DNA from: Alcaligenaceae bacterium | GTDB lineage: Bacteria; Pseudomonadota; Gammaproteobacteria; Burkholderiales; Burkholderiaceae_B | Reading direction: 5' to 3' | DNA length: 48,686 nucleotides | Assembly: GCA_029263615.1 (NCBI GenBank) | Contig: JAJUFT010000007.1 | Span: 1-48,686 of the forward strand | Part shown: positions 35,540 to 44,198 of the stretch, one piece after another | How positions within the stretch are numbered: position 1 is the first letter of the stretch | How the letters are laid out: every line of letters starts with the position of its first letter | The notes under the pieces: model-generated | Told to the model about the DNA's origin: nothing | What the model saw: the letters and a program-made list of their open reading frames with translations, nothing else | The model's database searches: none | Translations under genes and position numbers: made by a program

Positions 35540-35722
35540 CTAGACGCGTGTCACGGATAGCAAGGAGGGGTCGGTCTTATGAGGGTCGATGCGCAGTCCC
35601 AGTTCCTGAGCCTGGGCGCTGAATTCCAGCAGCCAGTCGTCTCCCATGATTTGTTCAATGTCCTCGATCTGGACGGTGATGGATTTTCTCTGACCCAGTG
35701 CATTCTCAAGATCGAATTTCAT
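35540..35722 (-). CDS. Unrecognised 60-residue protein
   Basis: I do not recognise this family. The 60-residue product (MKFDLENALGQRKSITVQIE at its start) is rich in acidic residues, has no signal peptide or membrane segment, and ends SLLSVTRV. The middle (IEDIEQIMGDDWLLEFSAQA) would be helical. GGAG six bases upstream supports ATG 35722; an in-frame ATG at 35734 with AGGA upstream would add four residues. A strong terminator directly downstream and a 590-base gene-free, probably regulatory region upstream suggest an independently expressed gene. It stands between a lipoprotein gene and bioB. Confidence 0.65.
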   Translation of the reverse strand: MKFDLENALGQRKSITVQIEDIEQIMGDDWLLEFSAQAQELGLRIDPHKTDPSLLSVTRV

Positions 35723-35734
35723 GTCTTTCTCCAT

Positions 35735-36327
35735 TTTCCTATCCTCGTTGGGGGAAGCCGGAAGAATGCCGCTTCTCGTTCCATGTGGTTGGGGGTTGCC
35801 ACAGGGCCTGTCGCCGCCGGCGAGTCTCCTCGTCAGCAGGAGACGGCGGGGTGGGCGGGGTATTCATATTGCTTCCCAAGGTTCTGACGGAGGAAGCTGA
35901 ACTTTGACTCGCAGTCATAAGGTTCCTGATCGCCAGCCGGGGATGATCCCGTGCGGCTGACTATAGTGGTACTACGAGTCCCAGCTTACGCTGCCTGTCA
36001 GCGCTTACCTAACGATCAATTGCAACAGGAAGACCTCGGCTCGACGAGAACGTACCGGGATCGCCTGTCCGTGCAAGCGCGGCGACACATGCATGTGGCG
36101 TGCCCAGGCGCGGATTCTGTCAGGAATTTACTGTGGTCATACTTACAAATGGTTTCAATATCACAGGACTGAGGAAATCGTTGATCGAAAGTTCAAAAAC
36201 CCCATAATTTGAATAAGATGAAAGAAATTGGCTGAAATTGTTGTCATTTTCACTGAAATAGATCGGAGCGGGTTTTGTGATCGGCGATTTCCCTGCGTAG
36301 CATGGGCCTTTTTAAACAGGAGGTCTC
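35735..36327. promoter_or_regulatory. Long gene-free region upstream of bioB and the 60-residue gene
   Basis: No supported gene lies here. GTCTCCT (35824-35830) and AGGAGAC (35838-35844) form a hairpin that can extend with flanking CGCC and GGCG. The right half (about 36165-36275) is clearly AT-rich compared with the window and probably holds the bioB promoter. The bioB ribosome-binding site AGGAGG lies seven bases before its ATG. No riboswitch class was recognised. Confidence 0.4.
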
Positions 36328-37293
36328 ATGGAAGCAGTGGCTGTGACTCGAAATGTGCAACGGTGGCAGCGGGATGCCGTTCTTGAGCTGTACGAACTTC
36401 CTTTCATGGATCTGCTGCATCGAGCGCAGATCGTTCATCGCAACCATCACGCTCCGAATACCGTGCAGCTGTCCACGCTGATGTCCATCAAGACAGGTGC
36501 CTGCACTGAAGACTGTGCGTATTGCCCGCAGTCGAAACATCACGACACGGGGCTGGAACAGGACAGCCGGCTGGCGGCCCTGGAAGCTGTCGTGGCTGAG
36601 GCGAAGGCCGCGCGCGCTCAAGGGGCTCAGCGTTTCTGCATGGGAGCCGCCTGGCGTTCGCCGACCGAACGGCAGCTGGATGATGTCGTCGAGATGGTGC
36701 AGGCCGTGAAGGCCCTGGGCATGGAAACCTGTGTCACCCTGGGCATGCTCAAGGCCGGCCAGGCCGAGCGGCTCAAACAGGCGGGGCTGGATTATTACAA
36801 CCACAATCTCGATACGTCGCCGGAGTTCTACGGCAACATCATCACCACGCGCACCTATCAGGACCGCCTGGACACGCTGGAAGCAGTGCGGGAGGCCGGC
36901 ATCAAGGTCTGTTGCGGCGGCATTGTCGGGCTGGGGGAATCCCGCCGCGAGCGCGCCGGGCTGCTGGCTCAGCTGGCCAACCTGAATCCCTATCCGGATT
37001 CCGTCCCCATCAACAATCTGGTGAGGGTGGAGGGGACGCCGCTTGCCGATGTGCCGGCCGTGGATGAATTTGAATTCGTGCGCACCATCGCCGTTGCCCG
37101 CGTCATCATGCCCAAGGCGGTCCTGCGCTTGTCGGCAGGGCGGACGGAAATGAGCGACACCATGCAGGCCTTGTGCTTCATGGCCGGTGCGAACTCCATC
37201 TTCTATGGCGACGAGCTGCTGACCACGGCCAACCCGCAGCAGCAGAAAGACCGTCATTTGATGGAGCGGCTGGGGCTCCAGCCCGCCGCCTGA
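36328..37293 (+). CDS. bioB: Biotin synthase
   Basis: BioB is a radical-SAM enzyme that inserts sulfur into dethiobiotin. The 321-residue product has the CxxxCxxC cluster motif [11 protein letters not shown], the SAM-binding [13 protein letters not shown] stretch, GGIVGLGES and a C-terminal [11 protein letters not shown] region with the conserved Arg. FYGDELLTT near the end is standard for BioB. AGGAGG immediately upstream fixes ATG 36328. It stands alone without other bio genes in the window; its left flank is a long AT-rich promoter region. Confidence 0.97.
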   Translation: MEAVAVTRNVQRWQRDAVLELYELPFMDLLHRAQIVHRNHHAPNTVQLSTLMSIKTGACTEDCAYCPQSKHHDTGLEQDSRLAALEAVVAEAKAARAQGAQRFCMGAAWRSPTERQLDDVVEMVQAVKALGMETCVTLGMLKAGQAERLKQAGLDYYNHNLDTSPEFYGNIITTRTYQDRLDTLEAVREAGIKVCCGGIVGLGESRRERAGLLAQLANLNPYPDSVPINNLVRVEGTPLADVPAVDEFEFVRTIAVARVIMPKAVLRLSAGRTEMSDTMQALCFMAGANSIFYGDELLTTANPQQQKDRHLMERLGLQPAA

Positions 37294-37301
37294 GGGCTCG
37301 A

Positions 37302-38243
37302 TCAGTGTGTCAGACCGCCGAAGCGGGCAAAGAAGAACTCGGCGGTCGGCGGGGCCTCGGGGTCTTCCTCCCGGAGGGCCTCCATGATGTAGTCCTCCGC
37401 CCGCTGCCAGGTGGCGTTATAGACGTCGCGGCACAGTTCGTAGGCAACCTTCCCTGCCCAGTCCGGCGGCAGCAGTTCGATCGGAAGCCGGGGGTCGTGC
37501 AACAGGGCGCGCCGGTATTCGTGAATCAGCAGGCTGCGCGTCACGAAGGCGTGCTCGGGCGTCAGCTGGGCACCGAGCTCTTCGATCAAGCCCGGAAGCT
37601 CGTCGAAATGGTCGATGAAGCGACTGTAATTCTGGCTGATCGCTTCCAGCGGCCAGTATTCATCCACGAGCTCGGCCAGCGGCCGCCCCGGCATGCCCGT
37701 CGCCTGCTCCATAGTGGTGACGAATACATCACGCTGAACGCCGTAGCCCTGCAGAATTTCATGCAGCGTTTCGTGGTCGGGGTTCGGGTGGACGAAAACG
37801 GTGGGCGAAATAGCACTGAACCCTTCCCAGTTGAGTTCCTTGCGCAGCTCACTGCGCGTCTGGGGATTCAGGGCACCGGTGCTGGCGAACACCAGCGTCC
37901 ATAAGCCCGACCACGCCAGATAGGTGGGGGAGTACACCCGGTTGTACGCCCGGGTGAAGCGTCGCTCTGCGCTTTCCCGCAGCGTGTACAGGCTGCGCCG
38001 CCCTTCGCGTTGCCCGCTGAGCCAGCCGTCTTCCGCCAGCCGGAAAACACTGGTGCGGACCAGACGATCGCTGATGCCGAAGGGCGCGAGGAGCCGGATG
38101 AGGCTGCCCAGCCAGAGTGCTCCTCCGTGGGGGCGAATGGCATCGCCAAATAATGTCATCACCAGTGATTTGGCGCGCGGCGGGTTTGCTTCCAAAAAGC
38201 GGTCGGCCCAATCCTGCAGTGAACGTGTCCGGGTGGTTTGCAT
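37302..38243 (-). CDS. paaX: PaaX-family transcriptional regulator
   Basis: PaaX represses phenylacetate breakdown genes and is released by phenylacetyl-CoA. The 313-residue product has the N-terminal winged helix (KSLVMTLFGDAIRPHGGALWLGSL, RLVRTSVFRLAEDGWL) and the PaaX C-terminal domain, with RPLAELVDEYWPLEAISQNY and HEYRRALLHDPRLPIELLPPDWAG. Length is normal. No paa genes are within the window, so its targets are elsewhere. An inverted repeat ATGCA-N4-TGCAT lies 66 bases upstream of its start (38309-38322). Confidence 0.9.
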   Translation of the reverse strand: MQTTRTRSLQDWADRFLEANPPRAKSLVMTLFGDAIRPHGGALWLGSLIRLLAPFGISDRLVRTSVFRLAEDGWLSGQREGRRSLYTLRESAERRFTRAYNRVYSPTYLAWSGLWTLVFASTGALNPQTRSELRKELNWEGFSAISPTVFVHPNPDHETLHEILQGYGVQRDVFVTTMEQATGMPGRPLAELVDEYWPLEAISQNYSRFIDHFDELPGLIEELGAQLTPEHAFVTRSLLIHEYRRALLHDPRLPIELLPPDWAGKVAYELCRDVYNATWQRAEDYIMEALREEDPEAPPTAEFFFARFGGLTH

Positions 38244-38308
38244 TGTTGTGGGTGGCTTCGGGCAAGCGGTCGGCGAGCCCCAGTGGGATCAAGGGTCAGT
38301 GTTTTATT

Positions 38309-38322
38309 ATGCAGTATTGCAT
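38309..38322. promoter_or_regulatory. Inverted repeat upstream of paaX
   Basis: ATGCA-GTAT-TGCAT lies within a run of AT-rich bases between paaX and the end of the cardiolipin synthase gene. It could be an autoregulatory site. It does not obviously match the E. coli PaaX operator as I recall it. Confidence 0.35.
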
Positions 38323-38364
38323 GAATGGGCTGAAATCCGTATCACATTACAGGCATTCCGGGCA

Positions 38365-39819
38365 CTACAGATAGGGGCTGGCCAGCCAGATGATGCGGTT
38401 GCGCAATCGCTTGCGGAAGGGAATGGCCGCTAGGGATTCCAGGGTCACCAATTCGGAATGCGCGATCTCGAGGTCGATCAGGTCTTCGATTCGGCGCGCC
38501 AGACTGCGGCTGTAGATTTCCATGTCCAGCTCGAAATTCAGGCGCAGACTGCGCGGGTCGAGGTTGGAGGAGCCGATCAGGCTCCAGGCGCCGTCGATGG
38601 TCGTCAGTTTGGAATGATTGAAATTGCCGGCCGTGCGCCATACCCGGCATCCCGCCCGCACGACCTGGTCCAGCTGTGCGGTCATGGCGTAATTGACCAG
38701 ACGCAGGTTGTTCTTGCCCTGAATCACGATGTCCACCAGTACCCCGCGGCGGGCCGCCGTATTGATGGCACCGAGCAGCACCTGATCCGGCAGGAAGTAA
38801 GGGGACTGAATGCGGATGTGGTGCTGCGCGACTGCGAAAGCGCCCAGCAGCAGGCTGTGGGTGCTGGCCATGTAGCGGTCGGGCCCGGAATGGATGCAGC
38901 GCGCCGCAATATGGGGTTCGGGCGGGTTCCACTCGCGCGCCATCCAGGTGTCGAAGGGCAGCGCTTCGCGTGTGGTGAATTCCCAGTCGTGCGCGAACAC
39001 CGCCATCAGCTGGGCCACCACCGGCCCTTCTACGTGGAAGTGGGTGTCGTTGTCGGCCTTGTCGCCCGCGCTCGTTGACACGAAGTTTTCGCGGATGTTC
39101 ATCCCCCCCGTGAAACCCACGCGGCCGTCCACCACCAGAATCTTCCGGTGGCTGCGCAGGTTGGCGTAGAGCGTGCGGACGCCCATCGGATTGCTCATGA
39201 ATAGCGCATAGGGAATACCGTTGCGCCGCAGGGCCCAGGTGATGGACGGCTGGGAGTAGCGCACGCCCACGGCGTCGATCAGTACACGGATGTCCACCCC
39301 CCTTTGACGGGCGCGCGCCAGGGCCTCGACAAACGCCTTGCCCTGCGAGTCGTTGTCGAAGATGTAGGTTTCCAGCGCAATGGTGCGCTGCGCAGCCTCA
39401 ATGGCGGCAATCATGGCCGGGTAGGCCTCGTCCCCACTGCGCAGGATGCGGACATTGTTGCCGTCGATCAGGGGAAAGCGGCTCAGCTTGTCGCTCAGCT
39501 GGTGGAGCGACTTGAACTGTGGCGCCGCGAGGTAGGCCACGTCAATCGGCGTGAGCGGCCGGTCGGGCTGGGTCTCGGGCAGGCTGCGGTCGCGTTGGTC
39601 CGAGATGTGGTCGTGCCGGATGCGGTTGATGCCCGCGATCAAGTACAGGAAGGGCCCCAGGAGCGGCGACATGATGATGACCCCGACCCAGGCGATGGCA
39701 GCGCGGACATCCGTCTTTGTCATGGCCGCATGCACGGCTGCGCTGCCGCCCACGACAATGTTGAGCAGCAGCACGAGATGCGGCCAGTACGCGTCGAAGA
39801 GGGTCTGGAGAGTCGTCAT
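38365..39819 (-). CDS. cls: Cardiolipin synthase
   Basis: The enzyme joins two phosphatidylglycerol molecules to cardiolipin at the inner membrane. The 484-residue protein has two N-terminal membrane segments (about residues 12-30 and 40-60, PLLGPFLYLIAGINRI). It has two HKD phospholipase-D motifs: HRKILVVDGRVGFTGG and HSKLTTIDGAWSLIGSSN. ATG 39819 (MTTLQTLFDAYWP) is chosen over the upstream in-frame ATG at 39957 because the added segment is polar and unlike the family. The divergent neighbour on the + strand is a 23-codon hydrophobic peptide gene. Confidence 0.93.
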   Translation of the reverse strand: MTTLQTLFDAYWPHLVLLLNIVVGGSAAVHAAMTKTDVRAAIAWVGVIIMSPLLGPFLYLIAGINRIRHDHISDQRDRSLPETQPDRPLTPIDVAYLAAPQFKSLHQLSDKLSRFPLIDGNNVRILRSGDEAYPAMIAAIEAAQRTIALETYIFDNDSQGKAFVEALARARQRGVDIRVLIDAVGVRYSQPSITWALRRNGIPYALFMSNPMGVRTLYANLRSHRKILVVDGRVGFTGGMNIRENFVSTSAGDKADNDTHFHVEGPVVAQLMAVFAHDWEFTTREALPFDTWMAREWNPPEPHIAARCIHSGPDRYMASTHSLLLGAFAVAQHHIRIQSPYFLPDQVLLGAINTAARRGVLVDIVIQGKNNLRLVNYAMTAQLDQVVRAGCRVWRTAGNFNHSKLTTIDGAWSLIGSSNLDPRSLRLNFELDMEIYSRSLARRIEDLIDLEIAHSELVTLESLAAIPFRKRLRNRIIWLASPYL

Positions 39820-39998
39820 GCAAGCACCGGATGCCAGCAGGAGGTCGCGATGATGCGGGCAGTGTACCCGATGGGGGCCTTGAATTTGCGAGGGTGACGG
39901 GCGAGTGATCGGCCGCGTGCCGCAGGGGTGGCCCGATACTTGCAATAAGCCGTTCAAGCCGGGGAGAAGAGCCTCGGCAGAACAAAAGGAGAAATTTC

Positions 39999-40070
39999 AT
40001 GCGCCCCTTGTTGCTTTGGTTGATTGGTATCCCCCTGCCCATTATTCTTCTCATCATGCTGTTCTGGTAA
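39999..40070 (+). CDS. 23-residue hydrophobic membrane peptide
   Basis: An ATG at 39999 opens a 23-codon frame ending with TAA at 40070. It starts MRPLLLWLIGIPLPIIL and is almost wholly hydrophobic, predicting one membrane helix. AAAGGAGA sits about seven bases upstream, a very good ribosome-binding site, and a perfect terminator (40089-40112) follows 18 bases after the stop. These three features together make it a probable gene despite its size. I do not recognise a named family, and its role is unknown. Its divergent neighbour is cardiolipin synthase. Confidence 0.6.
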   Translation: MRPLLLWLIGIPLPIILLIMLFW

Positions 40071-40088
40071 CAGGGCGGCGAGAAAGCC

Positions 40089-40112
40089 AAAAGCCCGCTC
40101 GCGCGGGCTTTT
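40089..40112. terminator. Terminator after the 23-residue peptide gene
   Basis: AAAAGCCCGC and GCGGGCTTTT form a perfect ten-base stem around TCGC. The A-rich and T-rich ends make it usable in both directions. Confidence 0.8.
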
Positions 40113-40204
40113 CGATACCGGGCCCTTTTCGGGCAGCCCGCGCTGGCGGGCGTGGCAATCGAATGGCGCTGCTGGCGGGGATTCATTCCTTGGGTCCACC
40201 AACA

Positions 40205-40234
40205 AAAAACGCCGCTGAAGGCAGCGGCGTTTTT
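40205..40234. terminator. Bidirectional terminator next to tRNA-His
   Basis: AAAAACGCCGCT (40205-40216) and AGCGGCGTTTTT (40223-40234) pair perfectly around a six-base loop. It lies about 23 bases beyond the 3' end of tRNA-His on the - strand and would end that transcript; it can also back up the terminator at 40089. Confidence 0.85.
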
Positions 40235-40256
40235 GCTTGTTTTCACAAGAGAATTC

Positions 40257-40332
40257 TGGGGTGACCGATGGGACTCGAACCCACGACAACCGGAATCACA
40301 ATCCGGGACTCTACCAACTGAGCTACGGTCAC
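40257..40332 (-). tRNA. tRNA-His (anticodon GTG)
   Basis: On the - strand the acceptor GTGACCG pairs with CGGTCAC. The D arm TAGCTCAGTTGGTAGAG, the anticodon loop TTGTGAT with GTG, and the T arm GTGGGTTCGAGTCCCAT follow. C73 and CCA (complement of 40257-40259) are encoded. The base before the 5' end is G, the extra G-1 typical of tRNA-His, which would extend the gene to 40333. Confidence 0.97.
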
Positions 40333-40339
40333 CATTAAT

Positions 40340-40374
40340 GGGGTTTGCACCCAAATTGGGGTTGGTACCCAATT
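40340..40374 (+). repeat. Short imperfect tandem duplication upstream of tRNA-His
   Basis: GGGGTTTGCACCCAAATT (40340-40357) is followed directly by GGGGTTGGTACCCAATT (40358-40374). Each unit contains a small inverted repeat GGGT/ACCC. It lies in the leader region of tRNA-His; no function is evident. Confidence 0.45.
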
Positions 40375-40602
40375 CCTTTCACGCCGTATTCTGTCTGGAA
40401 AAGTAGAACCGCCCGTGAAAGAAAAATGATTCTAGCATATTTTTTTGGCGCGGTGCCAGCCCCCGTATTGCGAGGGCAGAAACGCGTTTGCCTGGCCATG
40501 GCGCCCGTTGTATCGTAGAGCCGCGTCACGTTGATGTTCCGTGGCACAGACCGGTTGATGCGTGTTCCGTTCCTTTGAACCCAAGAATGTCAGGAAGCTT
40601 AC

Positions 40603-41229
40603 ATGGCCCAACTCTTCGTCGTTCACCCCGAGAATCCGCAGTCACGGCTGCTCGCACAGGCCGGCCAGTTACTGGCAGAAGGCGGCCTGGTTGCCATCCC
40701 CACTGATTCCAGTTATGCCGTTGTGGCACGGCTTGACGACAAGTCCGCCGCCGATGCCTTGCGTCGCTTGCGCGGCCTGGACGAACGCCATCATCTCACG
40801 CTGCTTTGTCGCGACCTGGCCGAAATCAGTCATTTCGCGCGGGTCGACAATCGGCAATATCGTTTCCTCAAACTGGCCACGCCGGGCGCCTACACCTTCA
40901 TTCTGGAAGCCACCAAGGAAGTGCCGAGGCGTGTGTCGCATCCGTCCCGCAAGACCATCGGCATCCGGGTCCCCGACCACCGCATCACCCTGGCGTTCAT
41001 CGAAGCGGCCGGCACGCCCCTGGTGTCCACCACCCTCATTCCTGACGGCGAGGAAGCGCCCCTGAACGATGCTCAGGAAATCTTCCAGCGTTACGGCAAT
41101 GAACTGGCGGCCGTGATCGACGGCGGGGCGTGCTCGCTGGCGCCCACCACCGTCATCGATCTGACCGGCCCCATGCCGGAAGTGGTGCGTCAAGGCCAGG
41201 GAGACCTCGCAGCAGTGGGTTTGGACTGA
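40603..41229 (+). CDS. YrdC/YciO-family protein (threonylcarbamoyl-AMP synthase-like)
   Basis: The 208-residue protein has the YrdC fold: GGLVAIPTDSSYAVVARLDD near residue 30, RHHLTLLCRDLAEISHFA, TPGAYTFILEATKEVPRR and SRKTIGIRVPDH. True TsaC (Sua5) makes threonylcarbamoyl-AMP for tRNA t6A. The shape and length resemble YciO more than TsaC, and YciO's role is less certain. AGGAAG precedes ATG 40603. The next gene, an M50-type protease, begins 12 bases downstream. Confidence 0.88.
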   Translation: MAQLFVVHPENPQSRLLAQAGQLLAEGGLVAIPTDSSYAVVARLDDKSAADALRRLRGLDERHHLTLLCRDLAEISHFARVDNRQYRFLKLATPGAYTFILEATKEVPRRVSHPSRKTIGIRVPDHRITLAFIEAAGTPLVSTTLIPDGEEAPLNDAQEIFQRYGNELAAVIDGGACSLAPTTVIDLTGPMPEVVRQGQGDLAAVGLD

Positions 41230-41241
41230 TCCAGGCCCCCG

Positions 41242-41892
41242 ATGTCCGACCTCATCCAGACGATTACGGTTTATGCCCTTCCCGTGCTATTGGGCATCAC
41301 GCTGCATGAAGCCTCTCATGGCTATGTTGCCCGCATGTTCGGTGACCCGACGGCGTGGCAGGCCGGGCGCGTCAGCCTGAACCCAGCTCGGCACATCGAC
41401 CCGGTCGGCACCATTCTGGTGCCGCTGGTCTTGCTGCTCTCGACCAAATTGCTCGGCGGGGCCGGCCTGCTGTTCGGGTGGGCGAAGCCCGTGCCCGTTG
41501 ACTGGAGCCGGCTGCGCCATCCCAAGCGGGACATGGCCTGGGTGGCCCTGGCCGGGCCGATGTCGAACCTCATCATGGCCGTGCTGTGGGCCATCACCCT
41601 GCGCCTGCTGGCAGAATCCGGTGCCTCGGCCACCGATTTCTGGGCGCGCATGGCGATTGCCGGCGTGCAGGTGAACCTCGTTCTCATGGCACTCAACCTG
41701 GTGCCGCTGCCACCGCTCGATGGTGGGCGCATCGTCGTCAGTCTGCTGCCTCACCGGCTTGCCTATCAGTTTTCACGTATTGAACCCTATGGCATCCTGA
41801 TCCTCATCCTGCTGATGATGACCGGCATGCTCTGGTTCCTGATCAGTCCCTTCCTGTATTTCGGACAGAGCATCATCGAGTGGTTTCTGTAG
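41242..41892 (+). CDS. Site-2-protease-family membrane metalloprotein (M50)
   Basis: The 216-residue membrane protein has the zinc motif HEASH (His22, Glu23, His26) in its first membrane segment and the third ligand region NLVPLPPLDGGRI in a later one, as in the short S2P/FtsH-like M50B group. At least five hydrophobic segments are visible. There is no PDZ domain. Substrates of this compact group are unknown. It follows the YrdC/YciO gene by 12 bases, a gene pair often seen in Proteobacteria. Confidence 0.9.
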   Translation: MSDLIQTITVYALPVLLGITLHEASHGYVARMFGDPTAWQAGRVSLNPARHIDPVGTILVPLVLLLSTKLLGGAGLLFGWAKPVPVDWSRLRHPKRDMAWVALAGPMSNLIMAVLWAITLRLLAESGASATDFWARMAIAGVQVNLVLMALNLVPLPPLDGGRIVVSLLPHRLAYQFSRIEPYGILILILLMMTGMLWFLISPFLYFGQSIIEWFL

Positions 41893-41955
41893 GCGGGCGG
41901 CTGCATGGTTTTCCCGCTTGTGTGTTGTCGGGTGAACAGCGATGATGCGCAGGCG

Positions 41956-41977
41956 AGAGCCCGGACGGGCTCTTTTT
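41956..41977 (+). terminator. Rho-independent terminator after the M50 gene
   Basis: AGAGCCC (41956-41962) pairs with GGGCTCT (41967-41973) around GGAC and is followed by further T. It separates the YrdC/M50 pair from dapA. Confidence 0.85.
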
Positions 41978-42074
41978 ACAACTTCGACTTCAATGCGAGT
42001 AAACTTGCAGATTGGGTTCGGTTTGCGCAAAAACAGGCCAGGCCGATGAGTTAGTGGAGATCAACTGAAATATT

Positions 42075-42971
42075 ATGGCAAGCACGGATTCTTCGATTTT
42101 TAAGGGCAGCATGGTGGCCCTTGTCACACCCATGCATCCCGACGGCAGCCTTGATCTCGACGCATTTCGAAAACTCATCGACTGGCACGTGGCGGAAGGC
42201 ACGGACGCGCTGGTCGTGGTCGGCACGTCGGGTGAATCGCCCACGGTCGATTTCGATGAGCACTTTGAAATCATCCGCATCGCGGTCGAACATGCTGCCG
42301 GGCGCATTCCGGTCATCGCAGGGGTGGGGGGCAACTCCACCAGCGAAGCCATTGAACTGACCCAGCACGCCGCCAACGTCGGCGCTCAGGCGGGGCTATC
42401 GGTTGTTCCTTATTACAACCGTCCCACTCAGGAAGGCATGTATCAGCATTTTCGCAAGATCGCGGAAACCGTCGACCTGCCCCTCATTCTTTACAACGTT
42501 CCGGGTCGCTGCGTGGCTGATCTGTCCAACGCCACCGTCCTGCGCCTGGCAGAAGTCCCGAACATCATCGGCATCAAGGATGCTACCGGTGACATTCCGC
42601 GCGGCGTGGAGCTGCTGCGTGACGCGCCGGCCGACTTCCGCATTCTCAGTGGCGACGACCCCACCGCGGCAGCGCTGATGCTGCTGGGCGGTCACGGCAA
42701 TATTTCGGTCACGGCCAACGTGGCACCACGCATGATGCACGAGCTGTGTGTGGCCGCCATGTCGGGCGACGTCGCACGTACGCGTGAGCTCAACACCCGA
42801 CTGGCCCAGCTGAACCGGGTGCTGTTCGTCGAGGCCAATCCCATCCCGGTCAAGTGGGCCGTTGCGGAAATGGGCCTTTCCGAACTGGGCTACCGTTTGC
42901 CGCTGGTGCCGCTGTCTGAGCAGTACCACGATCTCGTTCGTACCTCCCTGAAAGAAGCTGGCGTACTCTGA
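42075..42971 (+). CDS. dapA: 4-hydroxy-tetrahydrodipicolinate synthase
   Basis: DapA condenses pyruvate with aspartate semialdehyde in lysine and diaminopimelate synthesis. The 298-residue protein has the TIM-barrel motifs of the family: [55 protein letters not shown] with the catalytic Tyr, and [10 protein letters not shown] with the Schiff-base Lys. Length is normal. bamC begins three bases after its stop, the same order as in E. coli (dapA-bamC), so the two are co-transcribed. Confidence 0.97.
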   Translation: MASTDSSIFKGSMVALVTPMHPDGSLDLDAFRKLIDWHVAEGTDALVVVGTSGESPTVDFDEHFEIIRIAVEHAAGRIPVIAGVGGNSTSEAIELTQHAANVGAQAGLSVVPYYNRPTQEGMYQHFRKIAETVDLPLILYNVPGRCVADLSNATVLRLAEVPNIIGIKDATGDIPRGVELLRDAPADFRILSGDDPTAAALMLLGGHGNISVTANVAPRMMHELCVAAMSGDVARTRELNTRLAQLNRVLFVEANPIPVKWAVAEMGLSELGYRLPLVPLSEQYHDLVRTSLKEAGVL

Positions 42972-42973
42972 AC

Positions 42974-44104
42974 ATGACCATTCATCTCAACAAGACATGC
43001 TTGCTCGGGTCGGCGATCGGCCTGAGTGCGCTGCTGCTGTCCGGCTGCTCTTCGGTCAACCAAGTATTGGGTCTCGAAGACACGGTCAACTACAAGAGCA
43101 CGGTGGCGGGCGACCCTCTGACCATCCCGCCCGACCTCACACAAGCCAATCGCGACGTCCGCTACACGGCGCCTGCCGGCGTGGCGACCTTCTCGGAATA
43201 CGCCGCCTCGCAGACCGCTCGCCCCGCCGTGGGTCAGACGCAGGTGCTACCCCAGTCCGAGGATATCGAGGTCAAGCGTGATGGCGACCTGCGCTGGCTG
43301 GTGGTCAAACGTCCCGCCGAAGCCATTTACCCGCAGCTGCTGGAATTCTGGAATGACCAGGGTTTCACGATCCACTCCGACGACCCGCGGGCCGGTCTCA
43401 TCGAAACCGACTGGGCCGAAAACCGTGCCAAGATTCCTGAAGGCTGGATCCGCAAGGCGCTGGGTTCGGTCATTGACCAGGTGTTTGACAGCGGCGAGCG
43501 GGAACGCTTCCGCACCCGCCTCGAACGTGTTTCCCCGGACACGACGGAAATCTACATCAGCCACCAGCACATGGTGGAACAGCCGACCGCCGACGGCACG
43601 ACCTTCCGCTGGGTCTATGGCAAGGAAGACCAGGGTCTGAACGCCGCCATGCTGGCACGCCTGATGGTCTATCTGGGCACCGACGTCGGAACGGCGTCCG
43701 CTCGCGTGACCGAAGCCGAAAAGGTCGAAACGCGGCCTTCGGTGCAAGCCCTGCCTGACCGCACGGCACTTGCCCTGGCAGAAAACTTCGACCGTGCCTG
43801 GCGCCGTGTGGGCGTTGCCATCGATTCGGCCGGCTTCTCGGTCGAAGATCGCGACCGTTCCTCGGGTGACTACTTCATCCGTTACCTGGATGTCGACCTC
43901 GGTCAGAAGATCGAACAGCCCAACATCTTCACCCGCATGTTCGGTGGGAAGAACACGGCTGAACCCGTTCCCTATCGCATCCATGTACAGGAGCAGGGCG
44001 GCACTTCGCTGGTGCAGGTGCTGGATGCCAACGGTGTGGTGCAGGAAGACGACACCGCCAAGCGCATTCTTTCGGTGCTGGCAGACCACATGCGTTCCAA
44101 CTGA
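42974..44104 (+). CDS. bamC: Outer-membrane assembly lipoprotein BamC
   Basis: BamC (NlpB) is an accessory lipoprotein of the BAM complex that inserts beta-barrel proteins. The 376-residue product has a lipoprotein signal with lipobox LLSGC at Cys25. A BamC-like unstructured N-terminal part follows (VNYKSTVAGDPLTIPPDLTQ), then two helix-grip domains (about residues 95-215 and 255-370). DPLTIPPDL is the segment known to bind BamD in E. coli. The gene follows dapA directly and ends before a strong terminator. Confidence 0.93.
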   Translation: MTIHLNKTCLLGSAIGLSALLLSGCSSVNQVLGLEDTVNYKSTVAGDPLTIPPDLTQANRDVRYTAPAGVATFSEYAASQTARPAVGQTQVLPQSEDIEVKRDGDLRWLVVKRPAEAIYPQLLEFWNDQGFTIHSDDPRAGLIETDWAENRAKIPEGWIRKALGSVIDQVFDSGERERFRTRLERVSPDTTEIYISHQHMVEQPTADGTTFRWVYGKEDQGLNAAMLARLMVYLGTDVGTASARVTEAEKVETRPSVQALPDRTALALAENFDRAWRRVGVAIDSAGFSVEDRDRSSGDYFIRYLDVDLGQKIEQPNIFTRMFGGKNTAEPVPYRIHVQEQGGTSLVQVLDANGVVQEDDTAKRILSVLADHMRSN

Positions 44105-44146
44105 TCCGTGGGCCCCTCGGGGCCGCGCCCTCAGGCTCCACGCAAG

Positions 44147-44184
44147 ACCGGCCGGTCCATCCAGGAACCGGCCGGTTTTTTTTT
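44147..44184. terminator. Terminator between convergent bamC and roxA
   Basis: ACCGGCCGGT (44147-44156) is repeated as AACCGGCCGGTT (44166-44177), forming a ten-base stem around CCATCCAGGA and followed by a run of T. It ends the dapA-bamC transcript. On the opposite strand it lies about 15 bases beyond the roxA stop but has no T-run there. Confidence 0.85.
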
Positions 44185-44198
44185 GGGGTGCGCAGCGG

